Source: Extibacter muris
GTDB taxonomy: Bacteria > Bacillota > Clostridia > Lachnospirales > Lachnospiraceae
Length of the DNA: 64,000 nt
Assembly (NCBI RefSeq): GCF_004345005.1
Contig: NZ_SMMX01000011.1
Location: forward strand, 44,772-108,771
Reading direction: 5' to 3'
Numbering within the stretch: the first letter of the stretch is position 1; every line of letters begins with the position of its first letter. The notes under the pieces were generated by a model. That model worked only from the letters and a program-made list of their open reading frames with translations. It had not been told where the DNA came from and did no database searches. Of this stretch, positions 18,341-27,509 are shown piece by piece. A program made the translations under genes and the position numbers.

Positions 18341-19828
18341 TCACAGCGACGCCGGTTCTGAATCGTTCGACAGTTTCAGAAATGCCTCATAATGCATATT
18401 CCACTCCTCCGAGTTCTGAGGGGTATATTCTTTCGTCTGATAAGACGGCCTCATGATATCTTTTGCCTCATTGAGCGTAGCGGCCGCGCCTGTAGCGATG
18501 AGCTGTACTGTGATGTTGCCGATGGCAGTTGCCTCGTCCGGCCCTGCGATAACCTTGCGGCCCGCCGCATTGGCTGTAAACTGGCAGAGCATGGATGCTT
18601 TGGCTCCTCCGCCCATCATGTTGATGACAGGAAGCGGCTTTTGGGAGATGTGCTCCAGCTGCTCGATGGTCCATCGGAACTTCATCGCAAGGCTTTCATA
18701 TATGCAGCGGATAATTTCGCCCGTGGATTCAGGCCGTGCTCCATAGTGGTCCATACAGTACTGCTGTATTTTAACGGGCATATTGCCGGGCTCATAGAAC
18801 AGGCTCTCATCCGGGTCGAAAAGGAAGCCGAACGGTTTGGCGGCTTCGGCAAGCCGGCCCAATTCTTCAAAGCTATAGTCCTGGCCGTGCTCTTTATAAT
18901 AGCGCTTCGTCTCCTGGATGAACCAGGAACTCATCACATTGCGGAGCAGGCGGTGGTGGCCTTTGAATCCGCCCTCGTTGGCAAGGTTCGCCCGGTAGCC
19001 TTCCTCGGTGATGACGCAGGAGTCCAGTTCCGTGCCTATGAGCGCCCATGTGCCGCAGCTCATGAGGGCACAGTCTGATGTGACCGGAGAAGAGAGATAT
19101 GCGGAAGCCGTATCATGCTCGCATACGACAGACACGGGAAAGCCTTTCGTCTCCATATATTTGTTGTAGCTTTCCTGCGTGTGTCCGAGCAGGGTGCCCG
19201 GCTTAGTCAAAGTGCCGAACAGGCTGCGGGGTATGGAATAGCTGTCCAGAATCTCCTGGCACCAGTCATCCTTCTTGAAATCATACATCTGGCTGACGGA
19301 AGACAGCGTGTATTCGGATATCGTCTTTCCGGTCAGGAAATTGATGAGCAGGTCAGGGATAAAGAGCAGCTTGTGCGCGTTCTCCAATATGTATCTGTGG
19401 CCGTCCTCGCACATGGCGGCGAGCTGCATGTAAGTGTTGAAGAGCGCGTTCTGGTTGCCGCTCAGGTTGTAAAGCTGTTTTTTGGAAAGCCGTCCGTATA
19501 TCTTCGCGGCGTGGCGTTCGGTACGCTTGTCCCTGTAACAGCGCACCGGAGTGAGCAGCGTTCCTTTTTCATCGATAAATGCAAAATCATTGGAAAAGGA
19601 GTCGATGGCAAAAGAATCGATATGGTCGTCCGTCAGTTCTATCGCTTTTTTGATTCCGATGTTCATCTCTTTGTAGATGTTGATGATATCCCAGTACAGG
19701 CTGCCGTTGATCTGGTATGATACATTGTCGAACCTGTGGATATTCTGTATAGAAGCTTTGCCGTTACCCACGTCTGCAAGGAAGAGCTTGCCTCCGCTTG
19801 CGCCCAGGTCAAAAGCCAGTATGTTCAA
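18341..19828 (-). CDS. rhaB: Rhamnulokinase
   Basis: This 495-residue FGGY kinase phosphorylates L-rhamnulose at O1. The phosphate motif AFDLGASGGKL is at residues 5-15, His238-Asp239 in CEHDTASAY holds the catalytic aspartate, and MMGGGAKASMLCQ is the late adenine-side motif. It lies 20 bp upstream of rhaD, the classic next step, and 17 bp after the DeoR gene. It is clearly closer to classical RhaB than the two FGGY kinases at 3939 and 6303. The ATG at 19828 is preceded by an AGGGAGGAGGG site. Confidence 0.93.
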   Translation of the reverse strand: MNILAFDLGASGGKLFLADVGNGKASIQNIHRFDNVSYQINGSLYWDIINIYKEMNIGIKKAIELTDDHIDSFAIDSFSNDFAFIDEKGTLLTPVRCYRDKRTERHAAKIYGRLSKKQLYNLSGNQNALFNTYMQLAAMCEDGHRYILENAHKLLFIPDLLINFLTGKTISEYTLSSVSQMYDFKKDDWCQEILDSYSIPRSLFGTLTKPGTLLGHTQESYNKYMETKGFPVSVVCEHDTASAYLSSPVTSDCALMSCGTWALIGTELDSCVITEEGYRANLANEGGFKGHHRLLRNVMSSWFIQETKRYYKEHGQDYSFEELGRLAEAAKPFGFLFDPDESLFYEPGNMPVKIQQYCMDHYGARPESTGEIIRCIYESLAMKFRWTIEQLEHISQKPLPVINMMGGGAKASMLCQFTANAAGRKVIAGPDEATAIGNITVQLIATGAAATLNEAKDIMRPSYQTKEYTPQNSEEWNMHYEAFLKLSNDSEPASL

Positions 19829-19845
19829 TGTGGACCCTCCTCCCT

Positions 19846-20670
19846 CTAGCTTGTAATAATCTTAATATTATTTTTGGAAGTAATCGTACGTATGTTGCTG
19901 CCGGTCTGCGGCGTATAGTCATATTTGTCTGTCACGATATAATCGATCGCATCAAAATCTGACAGATAGAAAGGCCCGTTGATCTCGAATTTCGTGTGGT
20001 CTGCCAGCAGATATGTCTCTTTTGATTTCGACATGAGCGCTTTCTTCGTATCGACCTCGTTGAGGCTGATATCGGTAAGCCGGTTCTCAAGCGTAACGCC
20101 GGTACAGGAGATAAAGGACTTGTTCGGGAAAAAGTCCTCCGCACTTTTGATCGTCCTCGTCCCGTATACCGAATAATTATTACAGTTATAGAAGCCCGCC
20201 AGCGAAATGAGCGACAGGTTGGGATTCTCGAGCTTGGCCGCCTCCAGCAGTACCTTTATGGAGTTTGTGATGATAGTCAGGTGTACTTCTCTTGGAATAT
20301 AGTCCAGGAGAAATAGCGTGGTCGAACTGTTATCGATGAAAATGGTATCCCGGTTCTCGATAAATCCGGCTGCTTTCTGCGCTATCTTTTTCTTTTCCGG
20401 TATATTCCTCACATGCCGGAGCGCAAAAGGATACTCGTTGTTGAGTATAGTGTCGCCGTACTTGGCAGACGCTCCGACGGAACGGGAATTGCCGTTCGTT
20501 ATAGCTCCGCCGTGGGTTCTCGTCAACAGGCCTTCGCTTTCCAGCTCTTTCAGGTCTCTCCGTATCGTCTCCTTGGATGTGCGAAGCATATCGGCCAGTA
20601 TATTGACGCTTACAGAAGACTGTGACTTCAGCAGATCGATGATTTTGGCTTTCCTTTCATGGCTATACAT
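19846..20670 (-). CDS. DeoR-family transcriptional regulator
   Basis: This 274-residue DeoR-type repressor has an N-terminal winged helix (VNILADMLRTSKETIRRDL, residues about 18-36) and the typical GLLTRTHGGAI wing end. A C-terminal DeoRC sugar-phosphate sensor domain follows, with IDNSSTT near residue 96 and LADHTKF near residue 226. It is encoded inside the minus-strand operon, between the class II aldolase and rhaB. It probably controls this operon and perhaps the divergent transporter; the paired direct repeats at 22449-22482 are candidate operators. The likely inducer is a phosphorylated intermediate. Confidence 0.92.
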   Translation of the reverse strand: MYSHERKAKIIDLLKSQSSVSVNILADMLRTSKETIRRDLKELESEGLLTRTHGGAITNGNSRSVGASAKYGDTILNNEYPFALRHVRNIPEKKKIAQKAAGFIENRDTIFIDNSSTTLFLLDYIPREVHLTIITNSIKVLLEAAKLENPNLSLISLAGFYNCNNYSVYGTRTIKSAEDFFPNKSFISCTGVTLENRLTDISLNEVDTKKALMSKSKETYLLADHTKFEINGPFYLSDFDAIDYIVTDKYDYTPQTGSNIRTITSKNNIKIITS

Positions 20671-20695
20671 AATTCATACCATCCTTATTTAGAAT

Positions 20696-21301
20696 TTAGA
20701 TGAGGTTCTTCGTAATGGTACAGAAAGCGTCACACTCGATGCGCTCTAACATGCTGTAGGCGAGATAGATGCTCGGACCAGATACGACGACGCCGTGCTT
20801 TGGCATGATCATTCCGATCGGCTTCTTCTCGGCCAGCTCCCTGTGGTCCTCAAAATACTGGTATACGTTTCTGCTCAGCTCTTCGGAATAGGCTTTCGTC
20901 CATTCGATACATCCGACCTCGCCGCGCCCCATCGTGGCTTCTGTCACATTCGGAATCGGCTTGCACTGTGCCACGAACGGCATACAGTAGAACGGATGGG
21001 CATGTATCGTGCATTCTATTTCTTTGAAGTTGCTGAGAATCAGCACGTGCATCAGCCCTTCGCGGGAGAGCTTTCCTTCTCCTTCCAGTATGTTCTGGTC
21101 ATAATCGATCAGAAGGAAATCTTCCGGCTTCATATTACAATGCTTATTCTCTGACATAAGTGACGGGGACATGAGGATGCGGTTATCGTCCACGCGTACC
21201 GCGAAGTTCCCTCCGGCAGCGTTCGTAAGCCTGCGTTCCCACATCAGCCGTGCTACTGTTACCATTTCCTGTCTCATTTCGTAATAAGATAAATTGCTCA
21301 T
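20696..21301 (-). CDS. Class II aldolase/adducin family protein
   Basis: This 201-residue zinc aldolase or epimerase-fold protein is of the FucA/AraD family. Conserved residues are Glu81 in LSREG, His100 and His102 in HAHPF and His169 in KHGVV. NAAGGNFAVRV is the N-terminal loop that holds the phosphate. At 201 residues it is shorter than FucA or RhaD, and it has an unusual SENKHCNMKPEDF segment. It is translated between the PfkB kinase and the DeoR gene, so the operon contains two aldolases of this family. Fuculose-phosphate, ribulose-phosphate or another 1-phosphate aldolase are all possible. Confidence 0.82.
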   Translation of the reverse strand: MSNLSYYEMRQEMVTVARLMWERRLTNAAGGNFAVRVDDNRILMSPSLMSENKHCNMKPEDFLLIDYDQNILEGEGKLSREGLMHVLILSNFKEIECTIHAHPFYCMPFVAQCKPIPNVTEATMGRGEVGCIEWTKAYSEELSRNVYQYFEDHRELAEKKPIGMIMPKHGVVVSGPSIYLAYSMLERIECDAFCTITKNLI

Positions 21302-21318
21302 ACTTTTACTCCTTTACT

Positions 21319-22269
21319 TTAATATAATTGGCAGATTTTTTCAATTGTTACTTGGTTTTTCAATTCCATGGCGCGGCTATAATCATAGCCCGCCGAGAGC
21401 TGTGATTCGGCGGTGGCGGCTGAGACTCCTGTCGCAGTCCGTATCGTCTCTTCCATATCATATCCCTTCGTCAATCCGTATACGAAGCCGGCAAGATAGC
21501 AGTCGCCGCAGCCTATCGTATTGATGACATCTACCTTCGGCGGATGTACACGGTATACCCCTTCCGGAGTCTTGACGATAGAACCGTCCCCGCCGAGTGA
21601 TACGGCTATGATCTCCACGCCATATCGGTCCAGAGAATCAATGGCTTTGATAATAGACGCGTCATCTTCCGGAATGCTGTACCCGGCCAGTGTAGAGAGT
21701 TCGTCCAGATTCGGCTTGATCATATAGGGAGACTCCTGGATGCATTCCTTCAGCGAGGCGCCGCTCGTGTCCAGGAAGAACTTCAAATCCCTCTCCCGGA
21801 AGATGTGCAGGATCTTATTGTATATAGAAGGATTGGGAGAATTGGACGCGTCGCCCGAAAATATGAGGTAATCTCCGGGGAGGATGGCTTCCTTCATCGT
21901 GGACAGAAGTTCATCCAGCTCTTTTTCGGTGAGCGTGACTCCGGATTCCGCGACGATCGTACAGTCGGCACTGTCCTCGATGATCAGATAATTTGTCCTC
22001 GTCTCCTTGTTATCTTCCATATAATGGTTGAACCGGACGTCGATGCCGTAATCGGAGAGCATCTGAATGACCTGCCTGCCGTTTTCGCCGTGGCATATGC
22101 CGAAGGCGTTATTATCCTGTCCCAGAAGCTTCAGGTTGATAGATACGTGTGTGCCTTTGCCGCCGATAGTATCTGTGGTTTTCTTGACCCTGTTTGTGAC
22201 ATTCTTCTCCAGCTCGTTCAGGTACAAGATCCTGTCAATGGCGGGGTTCAGCGTAAGGGTGTGAATCAT
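21319..22269 (-). CDS. PfkB-family kinase, 1-phosphofructokinase/tagatose-6-phosphate kinase-like
   Basis: This 316-residue kinase starts MIHTLTLNPAIDR, the hallmark of the 1-phosphofructokinase/LacC branch. GGKGTHVSINLKLLG at about 38-52 is the first signature, and TIGCGDCYLAGF with the catalytic aspartate is the second. It is the first gene of the minus-strand operon, whose next member is a class II aldolase 17 bp away. A ketose 1-phosphate to 1,6-bisphosphate step is the family norm. Its place in a rhamnulose operon is unusual, because RhaD itself needs no second phosphate. Confidence 0.87.
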   Translation of the reverse strand: MIHTLTLNPAIDRILYLNELEKNVTNRVKKTTDTIGGKGTHVSINLKLLGQDNNAFGICHGENGRQVIQMLSDYGIDVRFNHYMEDNKETRTNYLIIEDSADCTIVAESGVTLTEKELDELLSTMKEAILPGDYLIFSGDASNSPNPSIYNKILHIFRERDLKFFLDTSGASLKECIQESPYMIKPNLDELSTLAGYSIPEDDASIIKAIDSLDRYGVEIIAVSLGGDGSIVKTPEGVYRVHPPKVDVINTIGCGDCYLAGFVYGLTKGYDMEETIRTATGVSAATAESQLSAGYDYSRAMELKNQVTIEKICQLY

Positions 22270-22687
22270 AACATGCTCCTTTCTATGTACATCTTATATA
22301 AGAAATTAAGCATAAGATAACACAAAAACAAAAAGAAAACAATAAAAAACAAATAGAAAGTCAAAAAGAATAATTGAATGACGGTTGATAATATGAACTA
22401 AATATGAACAAAGATATAACTAAAAATGTACATTTTAACAAAAATCATAAAAAAGTGACTGTCAAAGGACAAAAAAGTGACTTGACAAACAAGGGTCATA
22501 ATATTATAATTTGTCCTATAATAAGCAAAATGCATAATAAATATAAAATATTTGTCATATAATCGTTAAAAATGCTGAGTAAGATATTGGCCAATCACAA
22601 ACGGTCATAAACGGTAATAAAACAAATATGTATAATTGCAAAAAAATGATAAAAGCTGTGCAGTATATGAAAAGGGAGGAAAGAAGA
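22270..22687. promoter_or_regulatory. Divergent AT-rich control region
   Basis: This 418-bp region separates the rhamnulose-type operon from the transporter operon. It holds a consensus plus-strand promoter (entry below), two direct repeats AAAAAAGTGACT at 22449-22460 and 22471-22482 that are 22 bp apart and abut the -35 box, a 14-bp perfect palindrome AAAATGTACATTTT at 22423-22436, and a repeated ATATGAAC at 22391 and 22402. No convincing minus-strand promoter could be chosen. No gene is seen here. Confidence 0.7.
22482..22510 (+). promoter_or_regulatory. Consensus sigma-70 promoter for the transporter operon
   Basis: TTGACA (22482-22487) and TATAAT (22505-22510) are perfect consensus boxes with a 17-bp spacer, 178 bp before the ATPase start. 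The second AAAAAAGTGACT repeat touches the -35 box, so repression by occlusion is plausible. Confidence 0.85.
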
Positions 22688-24190
22688 GTGGAGAATATTA
22701 AAATGCGTGTCAGCGGAATTAATAAGTCTTTCCCAGGAGTCAAAGCTTTGGACAACATCGATTTTGCGGTAAGAAAAGGGACGGTGCATGCCCTCTGCGG
22801 TGAGAACGGAGCAGGAAAGTCTACTCTGATGAAGATTATCAACGGACTTTACAAGCCGGACTCAGGACAGATATTCATCGACGAAAAGCCGGTGGAAATT
22901 AAAAACCCTATCCAGGCGCAAAGCTACGGAATCGCCATGATTGCCCAGGAGCTGAACTATGTACCTGAGATGTCGATAGAAGAGAACCTGTTTCTCGGAA
23001 GGCTGCCGGTGAACAAGCTTGGTAAAATCGACTGGAAGAAAGTCCGCAAGGAGACGGTCAAGTTTCTTGAGCAGGAGAAGCTTCCGTATGACCCGGAGCA
23101 GAAGCTTAAGACGCTTACCGTATCTGATATCCAGATGCTGGAGATCATAAAGGCCATTTCTAATAACGCAGATATCGTAATCATGGATGAGCCGACATCG
23201 GCAATCACGAACAGAGAGGTAGAGGTGCTGTTTGAGAAGATTGCAGAGCTTAAGAGCCGCGGCGTAAGTATTATCTACATATCCCACAAGATGGAAGAAG
23301 TGTTCCGCATCGCAGACGACATCACCGTACTGCGTGACGGCACGGTCGTCGAGACGCATCCGGCTTCCGATATAGACCTGGACACGGTCATTGCACTGAT
23401 GGTAGGGCGGAAGATGGAAAATGTATACCCGAAAGAGGAAGTGCCCGTCGGCGATCCGATTCTTGAAATCAAGGATCTGGAGAGCAGGGGGGTATTCAAG
23501 GATATCAACTTCTATGCGAAGAAAGGCGAGATCGTAGGATTTGCAGGGCTGATGGGAGCAGGACGTACGGAGACGATGCGGGCGATTTTCGGCCTGGACC
23601 CTTATGACGGGGGAGAAATCAAAGTCCACGGCAAGCCGGTGCACATTAAGAAAGTAAGAGACAGTATCAACAACAAAGTAGTCATGCTGTCAGAAGACAG
23701 AAGGCGTTATGGAATCGTACCTATCAGAAGCGTTATGGAGAACGCGAGCATTTCAAGCCTTGACAAGTTCATCTACGGCGGCAGGAGCCACCCGAGAGAA
23801 GAGAAGAAGCTCGTCGGAGAATATTTTGACAAGATGAACGTCAAGACACCTTCGTTAGAGACTGCGATACAGGCGCTTAGCGGCGGCAATCAGCAGAAGG
23901 TGCTTCTCGCAAAGTGGATGCTTAGAGATCCGGATGTGCTGATTCTGGACGAACCGACCAGAGGTATCGACGTTGGAGCAAAGTTTGAAATATACAGATT
24001 GATGACCGAACTCGTGAAAGAGGGTAAGACCGTCATCATGGTTTCGTCAGAACTGCCTGAATTAATCGGAATGTGCGACAGGATCTATGTCATGAACAAA
24101 GGGATGATTACAGGATGCCTGAACAGGGATGAGTTCTCGCAGGAGACGATTATGAGATTTGCGACAGGTACAGAAAAAGCGGAGGTATAG
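22688..24190 (+). CDS. Ribose-type sugar ABC transporter ATPase (RbsA/MglA/XylG family)
   Basis: This two-domain ATPase of 500 residues belongs to a CUT2 importer for monosaccharides or polyols. The first domain has an intact Walker A GENGAGKST (38-46), Walker B VIMDEPTS and the ISHKMEE switch histidine. The second domain has the usual degenerate GLMGAGRTE P-loop together with LSGGNQQK and LILDEPTRGID. The GTG at 22688 was chosen because GGGAGGA lies 7 nt upstream; ATG 22703 is an alternative, and the longer frame from 22628 has no ribosome site. The permease follows 4 bp after the stop. Confidence 0.93.
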   Translation: MENIKMRVSGINKSFPGVKALDNIDFAVRKGTVHALCGENGAGKSTLMKIINGLYKPDSGQIFIDEKPVEIKNPIQAQSYGIAMIAQELNYVPEMSIEENLFLGRLPVNKLGKIDWKKVRKETVKFLEQEKLPYDPEQKLKTLTVSDIQMLEIIKAISNNADIVIMDEPTSAITNREVEVLFEKIAELKSRGVSIIYISHKMEEVFRIADDITVLRDGTVVETHPASDIDLDTVIALMVGRKMENVYPKEEVPVGDPILEIKDLESRGVFKDINFYAKKGEIVGFAGLMGAGRTETMRAIFGLDPYDGGEIKVHGKPVHIKKVRDSINNKVVMLSEDRRRYGIVPIRSVMENASISSLDKFIYGGRSHPREEKKLVGEYFDKMNVKTPSLETAIQALSGGNQQKVLLAKWMLRDPDVLILDEPTRGIDVGAKFEIYRLMTELVKEGKTVIMVSSELPELIGMCDRIYVMNKGMITGCLNRDEFSQETIMRFATGTEKAEV

Positions 24191-24194
24191 GAAG

Positions 24195-25190
24195 ATGAGT
24201 AAAGGTAAATTCAAAAACAGTAAGTTTGTAGAAAAATATTCTATTTTTATCGTGTTGCTGGCGATGTTCATATTATGTGCGGTAATGAATGAGAATTTCT
24301 TGTCCGTGAACAACCTGACTAACGTTGCCCGGCAGCTGTCTGTAGGAACCATCATAGCATACGGAGAGATGCTCCTTGTCATCGCGGGGCTGATTGACTT
24401 GTCCGTAGGCTCCGTACTGGCACTTTCCGGCGTGCTTTCGATCGCTTGTTACCAGTCCACCGGTTCCCTTGTGCTGGCCCTTGTGCTGGCAGTTGTAATC
24501 GGAGTTCTGTGTAACCTTGTAAATGCGGTACTTGTAACGCATTTTGATGTTCCGGCCTTCATCGCCACGCTCGCTATGCAGACGATGGCTAGAGGTGCAG
24601 CCCTTCTTTATACAAAAGGGCAGAACCTGCTTCAGCTGAAGGATTTTACAATCTTCGGGCAAGGCAGCGTGGGACCGATACCGATGCCTATCATCTTCAT
24701 GGTCGTCATCACGATCATCACCTGGTATATCATGAACCACACGAGATATGGCCGTTCTCTGTACGCGATCGGCGGCAACGAAGGGGCAGCCATCGCATCC
24801 GGCATCAATGTTAAGAAGAACAAGTACATTACATATATCATCAACGGCGTATTTGCCGGAATCGCAGGCGTATTGTTCATGAGCCGTGTCAACGCAGGGC
24901 TGCCAAACGGTGCGGTCGGATACGAGATGGAAGGACTGACGGCTACTATCGTCGGCGGCACGAGCTTCTCGGGAGGCGTGGGAACGACGATGGGTACCCT
25001 TGCCGGTGCGTTCATCATCGGTTTCCTGAACAACATCATGAACCTGACCGGAGTGGACTCCTACGTACAGCAGATAGTCAAAGGCGCCATCATCGCGTTT
25101 GCGGTCGTACTGGATATCCGTTCCAAGAACAAGAAGACGAGGAAGGTTATCCTTGTGGCAGATGATACCAAGAAGGAGGAGGCGAAGTAA
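24195..25190 (+). CDS. Ribose-type ABC transporter permease (RbsC family)
   Basis: This 331-residue, almost entirely hydrophobic protein is the CUT2 permease. It has the family motifs IAYGEMLLVIAGLIDLSVGS in the first half and the cytoplasmic ATPase-contact loop ATIVGGTSFSGG near residue 255. RYGRSLYAIGGNEGAA is the conserved loop before the last helices. It starts 4 bp after the ATPase, with GGAGG in the ATPase tail. A single permease type implies a homodimer, as in RbsC. Confidence 0.93.
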   Translation: MSKGKFKNSKFVEKYSIFIVLLAMFILCAVMNENFLSVNNLTNVARQLSVGTIIAYGEMLLVIAGLIDLSVGSVLALSGVLSIACYQSTGSLVLALVLAVVIGVLCNLVNAVLVTHFDVPAFIATLAMQTMARGAALLYTKGQNLLQLKDFTIFGQGSVGPIPMPIIFMVVITIITWYIMNHTRYGRSLYAIGGNEGAAIASGINVKKNKYITYIINGVFAGIAGVLFMSRVNAGLPNGAVGYEMEGLTATIVGGTSFSGGVGTTMGTLAGAFIIGFLNNIMNLTGVDSYVQQIVKGAIIAFAVVLDIRSKNKKTRKVILVADDTKKEEAK

Positions 25191-25266
25191 AGCTTCCCTC
25201 ACAAAGATGAATGCATTAAGTGCAGAACTTTTACAATATGAAAGCAAAAAAAGGAGGACATTATCT

Positions 25267-26271
25267 ATGAAAAAGAAAGTTATAAGCGTATTACTCTGCG
25301 CAGCAATGGTTGCTACCATGGCAATCGGATGCAGTAAATCAGACTCAGGAAGCTCTGATGACAAGAAAGATTCAGGAGACAAGAAAGACAGCTATAAAGT
25401 TGCTTATATCGCAAGAGCCCAGTCCGATTCATTCGCGGCATGGCTTGCAAATGAGCTGAAGGCTGAATTTGAAAACTATGATGATATGACACTGGAAGTA
25501 TTTGACGGTGAGGCTAACGACGAAAAAGAGAACACGATGATTGAGAACGCGATCTCCAGCGGATTTGACGGAATCATCATCCAGGCGAACAACGGTGAGG
25601 CTCAGCTTCCTTATATCCAGCAGGTAGTTGACGCGGGAATCCCATGTATCACGACAAACCCACGTGTCGAGTGTGAAGGAACCGGCTCCATCGACGCCGA
25701 TCCATACGAGCAGGCGAAAGTAAACTGCGACCTTGCTATCGACCAGATTCCTGAGAATGCAAAAGTTGTCGTACTGTTAGGACCAGCAGGAAACTTCCAC
25801 AGCACAGAGAGAAGAAATGCATGGGAAAAAGAATTCTTCGAGAAGAGGCCAGACGTTGAGATTCTTGCAGAAGACATCGCAAACTGGAACAAAGACGAAG
25901 CTATGGCACTCATGGAAGACTGGGTACAGGCATACGGCGACATCGATGCAGTCGTATCTATGAACGATAATATGGCAGCGGGCGCAATCGAAGTAGTAAA
26001 AGATAATGACAAATTCAAAGATATGCTGGCATACGGCGTTGACGGAACAGCAGAGGCTTGCCTGTTGATCAAAGAAGGCAAGATGACATCTACAGGCTTA
26101 CAGTCAGCAATCGACCTGGCTAAGATGAATGCAGAAGCAATCCATTCTGTACTGACAGGCGAAAAGAAGATTACTGACATTAATGACAACGTTCCGGCTC
26201 CATTGATCACAAGCGACAATGTTGACGAGTATATCCAGATGTACAAAGACAACGGACAGATTAAAGAATAA
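25267..26271 (+). CDS. Sugar-binding lipoprotein of the ribose-type transporter (RbsB family)
   Basis: This 334-residue periplasmic-binding-protein-like lipoprotein captures substrate outside the membrane. The signal peptide MKKKVISVLLCAAMVATMAI ends in a lipobox with Cys22, followed by a charged Ser/Asp/Lys linker. The YKVAYIARAQSDSFAAWLAN start and the DGIIIQANNGEA and ACLLIKEGKM motifs are typical of type 1 binding proteins. It follows the permease by 76 bp with AGGAGG upstream, and a strong terminator follows. Substrate is not readable; the downstream dehydrogenases suggest a sugar or sugar alcohol. Confidence 0.92.
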   Translation: MKKKVISVLLCAAMVATMAIGCSKSDSGSSDDKKDSGDKKDSYKVAYIARAQSDSFAAWLANELKAEFENYDDMTLEVFDGEANDEKENTMIENAISSGFDGIIIQANNGEAQLPYIQQVVDAGIPCITTNPRVECEGTGSIDADPYEQAKVNCDLAIDQIPENAKVVVLLGPAGNFHSTERRNAWEKEFFEKRPDVEILAEDIANWNKDEAMALMEDWVQAYGDIDAVVSMNDNMAAGAIEVVKDNDKFKDMLAYGVDGTAEACLLIKEGKMTSTGLQSAIDLAKMNAEAIHSVLTGEKKITDINDNVPAPLITSDNVDEYIQMYKDNGQIKE

Positions 26272-26306
26272 TAGAATGTCAGTAAATAAAAGTATATTGT
26301 AAAAGT

Positions 26307-26342
26307 AAAAAACTGGCAGGTCTTATGGCTTGCCAGTTTTTA
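26307..26342 (+). terminator. Intrinsic terminator after the binding-protein gene
   Basis: AAAAACTGGCA (26308-26318) pairs with TGCCAGTTTTT (26331-26341) across a short loop. The T-run ends the right arm. It separates the transporter genes from the dehydrogenase genes, though partial read-through would keep them together. Confidence 0.85.
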
Positions 26343-26380
26343 TACAAAAGATGCGCTGTCTCGCATGCGGGACATTTTAT

Positions 26381-26410
26381 TTGACCTAAAAAAATCGAGA
26401 AAAATTTAAC
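26381..26410 (+). promoter_or_regulatory. Possible promoter for the dehydrogenase-transketolase genes
   Basis: TTGACC and TTTAAC are 18 bp apart, 28 bp before the dehydrogenase ATG. The -10 box matches only four of six positions, so this is a moderate candidate. Confidence 0.4.
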
Positions 26411-26437
26411 AATCCAGGAAAGGACAGGTGGTTTGGT

Positions 26438-27478
26438 ATGAAAAACAGAGCGGCTTATATGACAGATTTAGACAAAATGGAGATCCGCGATATCGAGATG
26501 CCGAAAGCCGGAGCAAAAGAAGTGCTTGTCGAGCTTGAGTATGTAGGAATCTGCGGTTCCGATGTTCATTATTTCCATGACGGGAGATGCGGCGATTACA
26601 AGGTAGAGGGAGACTTCATGCTCGGACACGAATGTGCGGGCACGGTCGTCGCCCTTGGCGAAGGCGTAGAACACCTTAAAGTCGGTGACAAAGTTGCACT
26701 TGAGCCGGGTATCACGTGCGGCCAGTGTGAATTCTGCAAGACAGGGCGTTACAACCTGTGTCCGGACGTACAGTTTCTGGCGACGCCTCCGGTACAGGGC
26801 TGCTATGAGAACTACATCGCATTTCCGGAGAACATGTGCTTCAAGCTTCCGGATAATATCAGTACGAAGGAAGGTGCTCTTGTAGAACCCTTATCCGTAG
26901 GTATGCACGCAGCCAACCAGGGCGACGTAAAGCTCGGTGACTCCGTAGTAATCCTCGGCGCGGGCTGCATCGGCCTTGTGACGCTGCTTGCCTGCAAGGC
27001 ACATGGCGCCACAGATATCACGGTAGTGGACGTGATTCCGAAGCGTCTTGACTATGCCCTGAAGCTTGGCGCGACCCGTGTCATCAACGGCAGAGAGGCG
27101 GACGCGGTCGGAGAAGTGGATAAGCTTACGGATGGCGCAGGGGTGGACAAAGTATTTGAGACAGCCGGCTCCCCGATTACAATCCAGCAGACACCGTACA
27201 TGGTGAAAAATGGCGGAACTATCGTTCTCGTAGGGATATCCGCACAAGAGAAGATAGAGTATAACTTCGCCAAGATTATGGCGAAAGAGGCCAGGATCGA
27301 ATCCGTATTCCGCTACAGAAACATATATCCACAGGCAATCGCAGCCATTGCGGACGGCATCATCGACGTATCCGGCATCGTGACGCACGAGTTTGACTTT
27401 GATGATATCCAGGAAGCTTTCGACTGTGCGATCAACAATAAGGATGATGTCGTAAAAGCGGTAATCAAGATTAAGTAG
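26438..27478 (+). CDS. Zinc-dependent polyol dehydrogenase (L-iditol 2-dehydrogenase-like)
   Basis: This 346-residue NAD-linked dehydrogenase has catalytic zinc ligands Cys39 (GICGSD) and His64-Glu65 (LGHECAG), a complete structural zinc lobe (Cys94, Cys97, Cys100, Cys108) and a GAGCIG cofactor motif. It is closely similar in layout to the enzymes at 1909 and 48772. The family oxidises sorbitol, xylitol, galactitol or threitol at C2. It leads a run of five same-strand genes ending at 31165, directly downstream of a ribose-type transporter. The start has AGGAAAGGACAGG upstream. Confidence 0.9.
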   Translation: MKNRAAYMTDLDKMEIRDIEMPKAGAKEVLVELEYVGICGSDVHYFHDGRCGDYKVEGDFMLGHECAGTVVALGEGVEHLKVGDKVALEPGITCGQCEFCKTGRYNLCPDVQFLATPPVQGCYENYIAFPENMCFKLPDNISTKEGALVEPLSVGMHAANQGDVKLGDSVVILGAGCIGLVTLLACKAHGATDITVVDVIPKRLDYALKLGATRVINGREADAVGEVDKLTDGAGVDKVFETAGSPITIQQTPYMVKNGGTIVLVGISAQEKIEYNFAKIMAKEARIESVFRYRNIYPQAIAAIADGIIDVSGIVTHEFDFDDIQEAFDCAINNKDDVVKAVIKIK

Positions 27479-27509
27479 CGGACAGGAACACCATGGAGGA
27501 TGATTAGAG

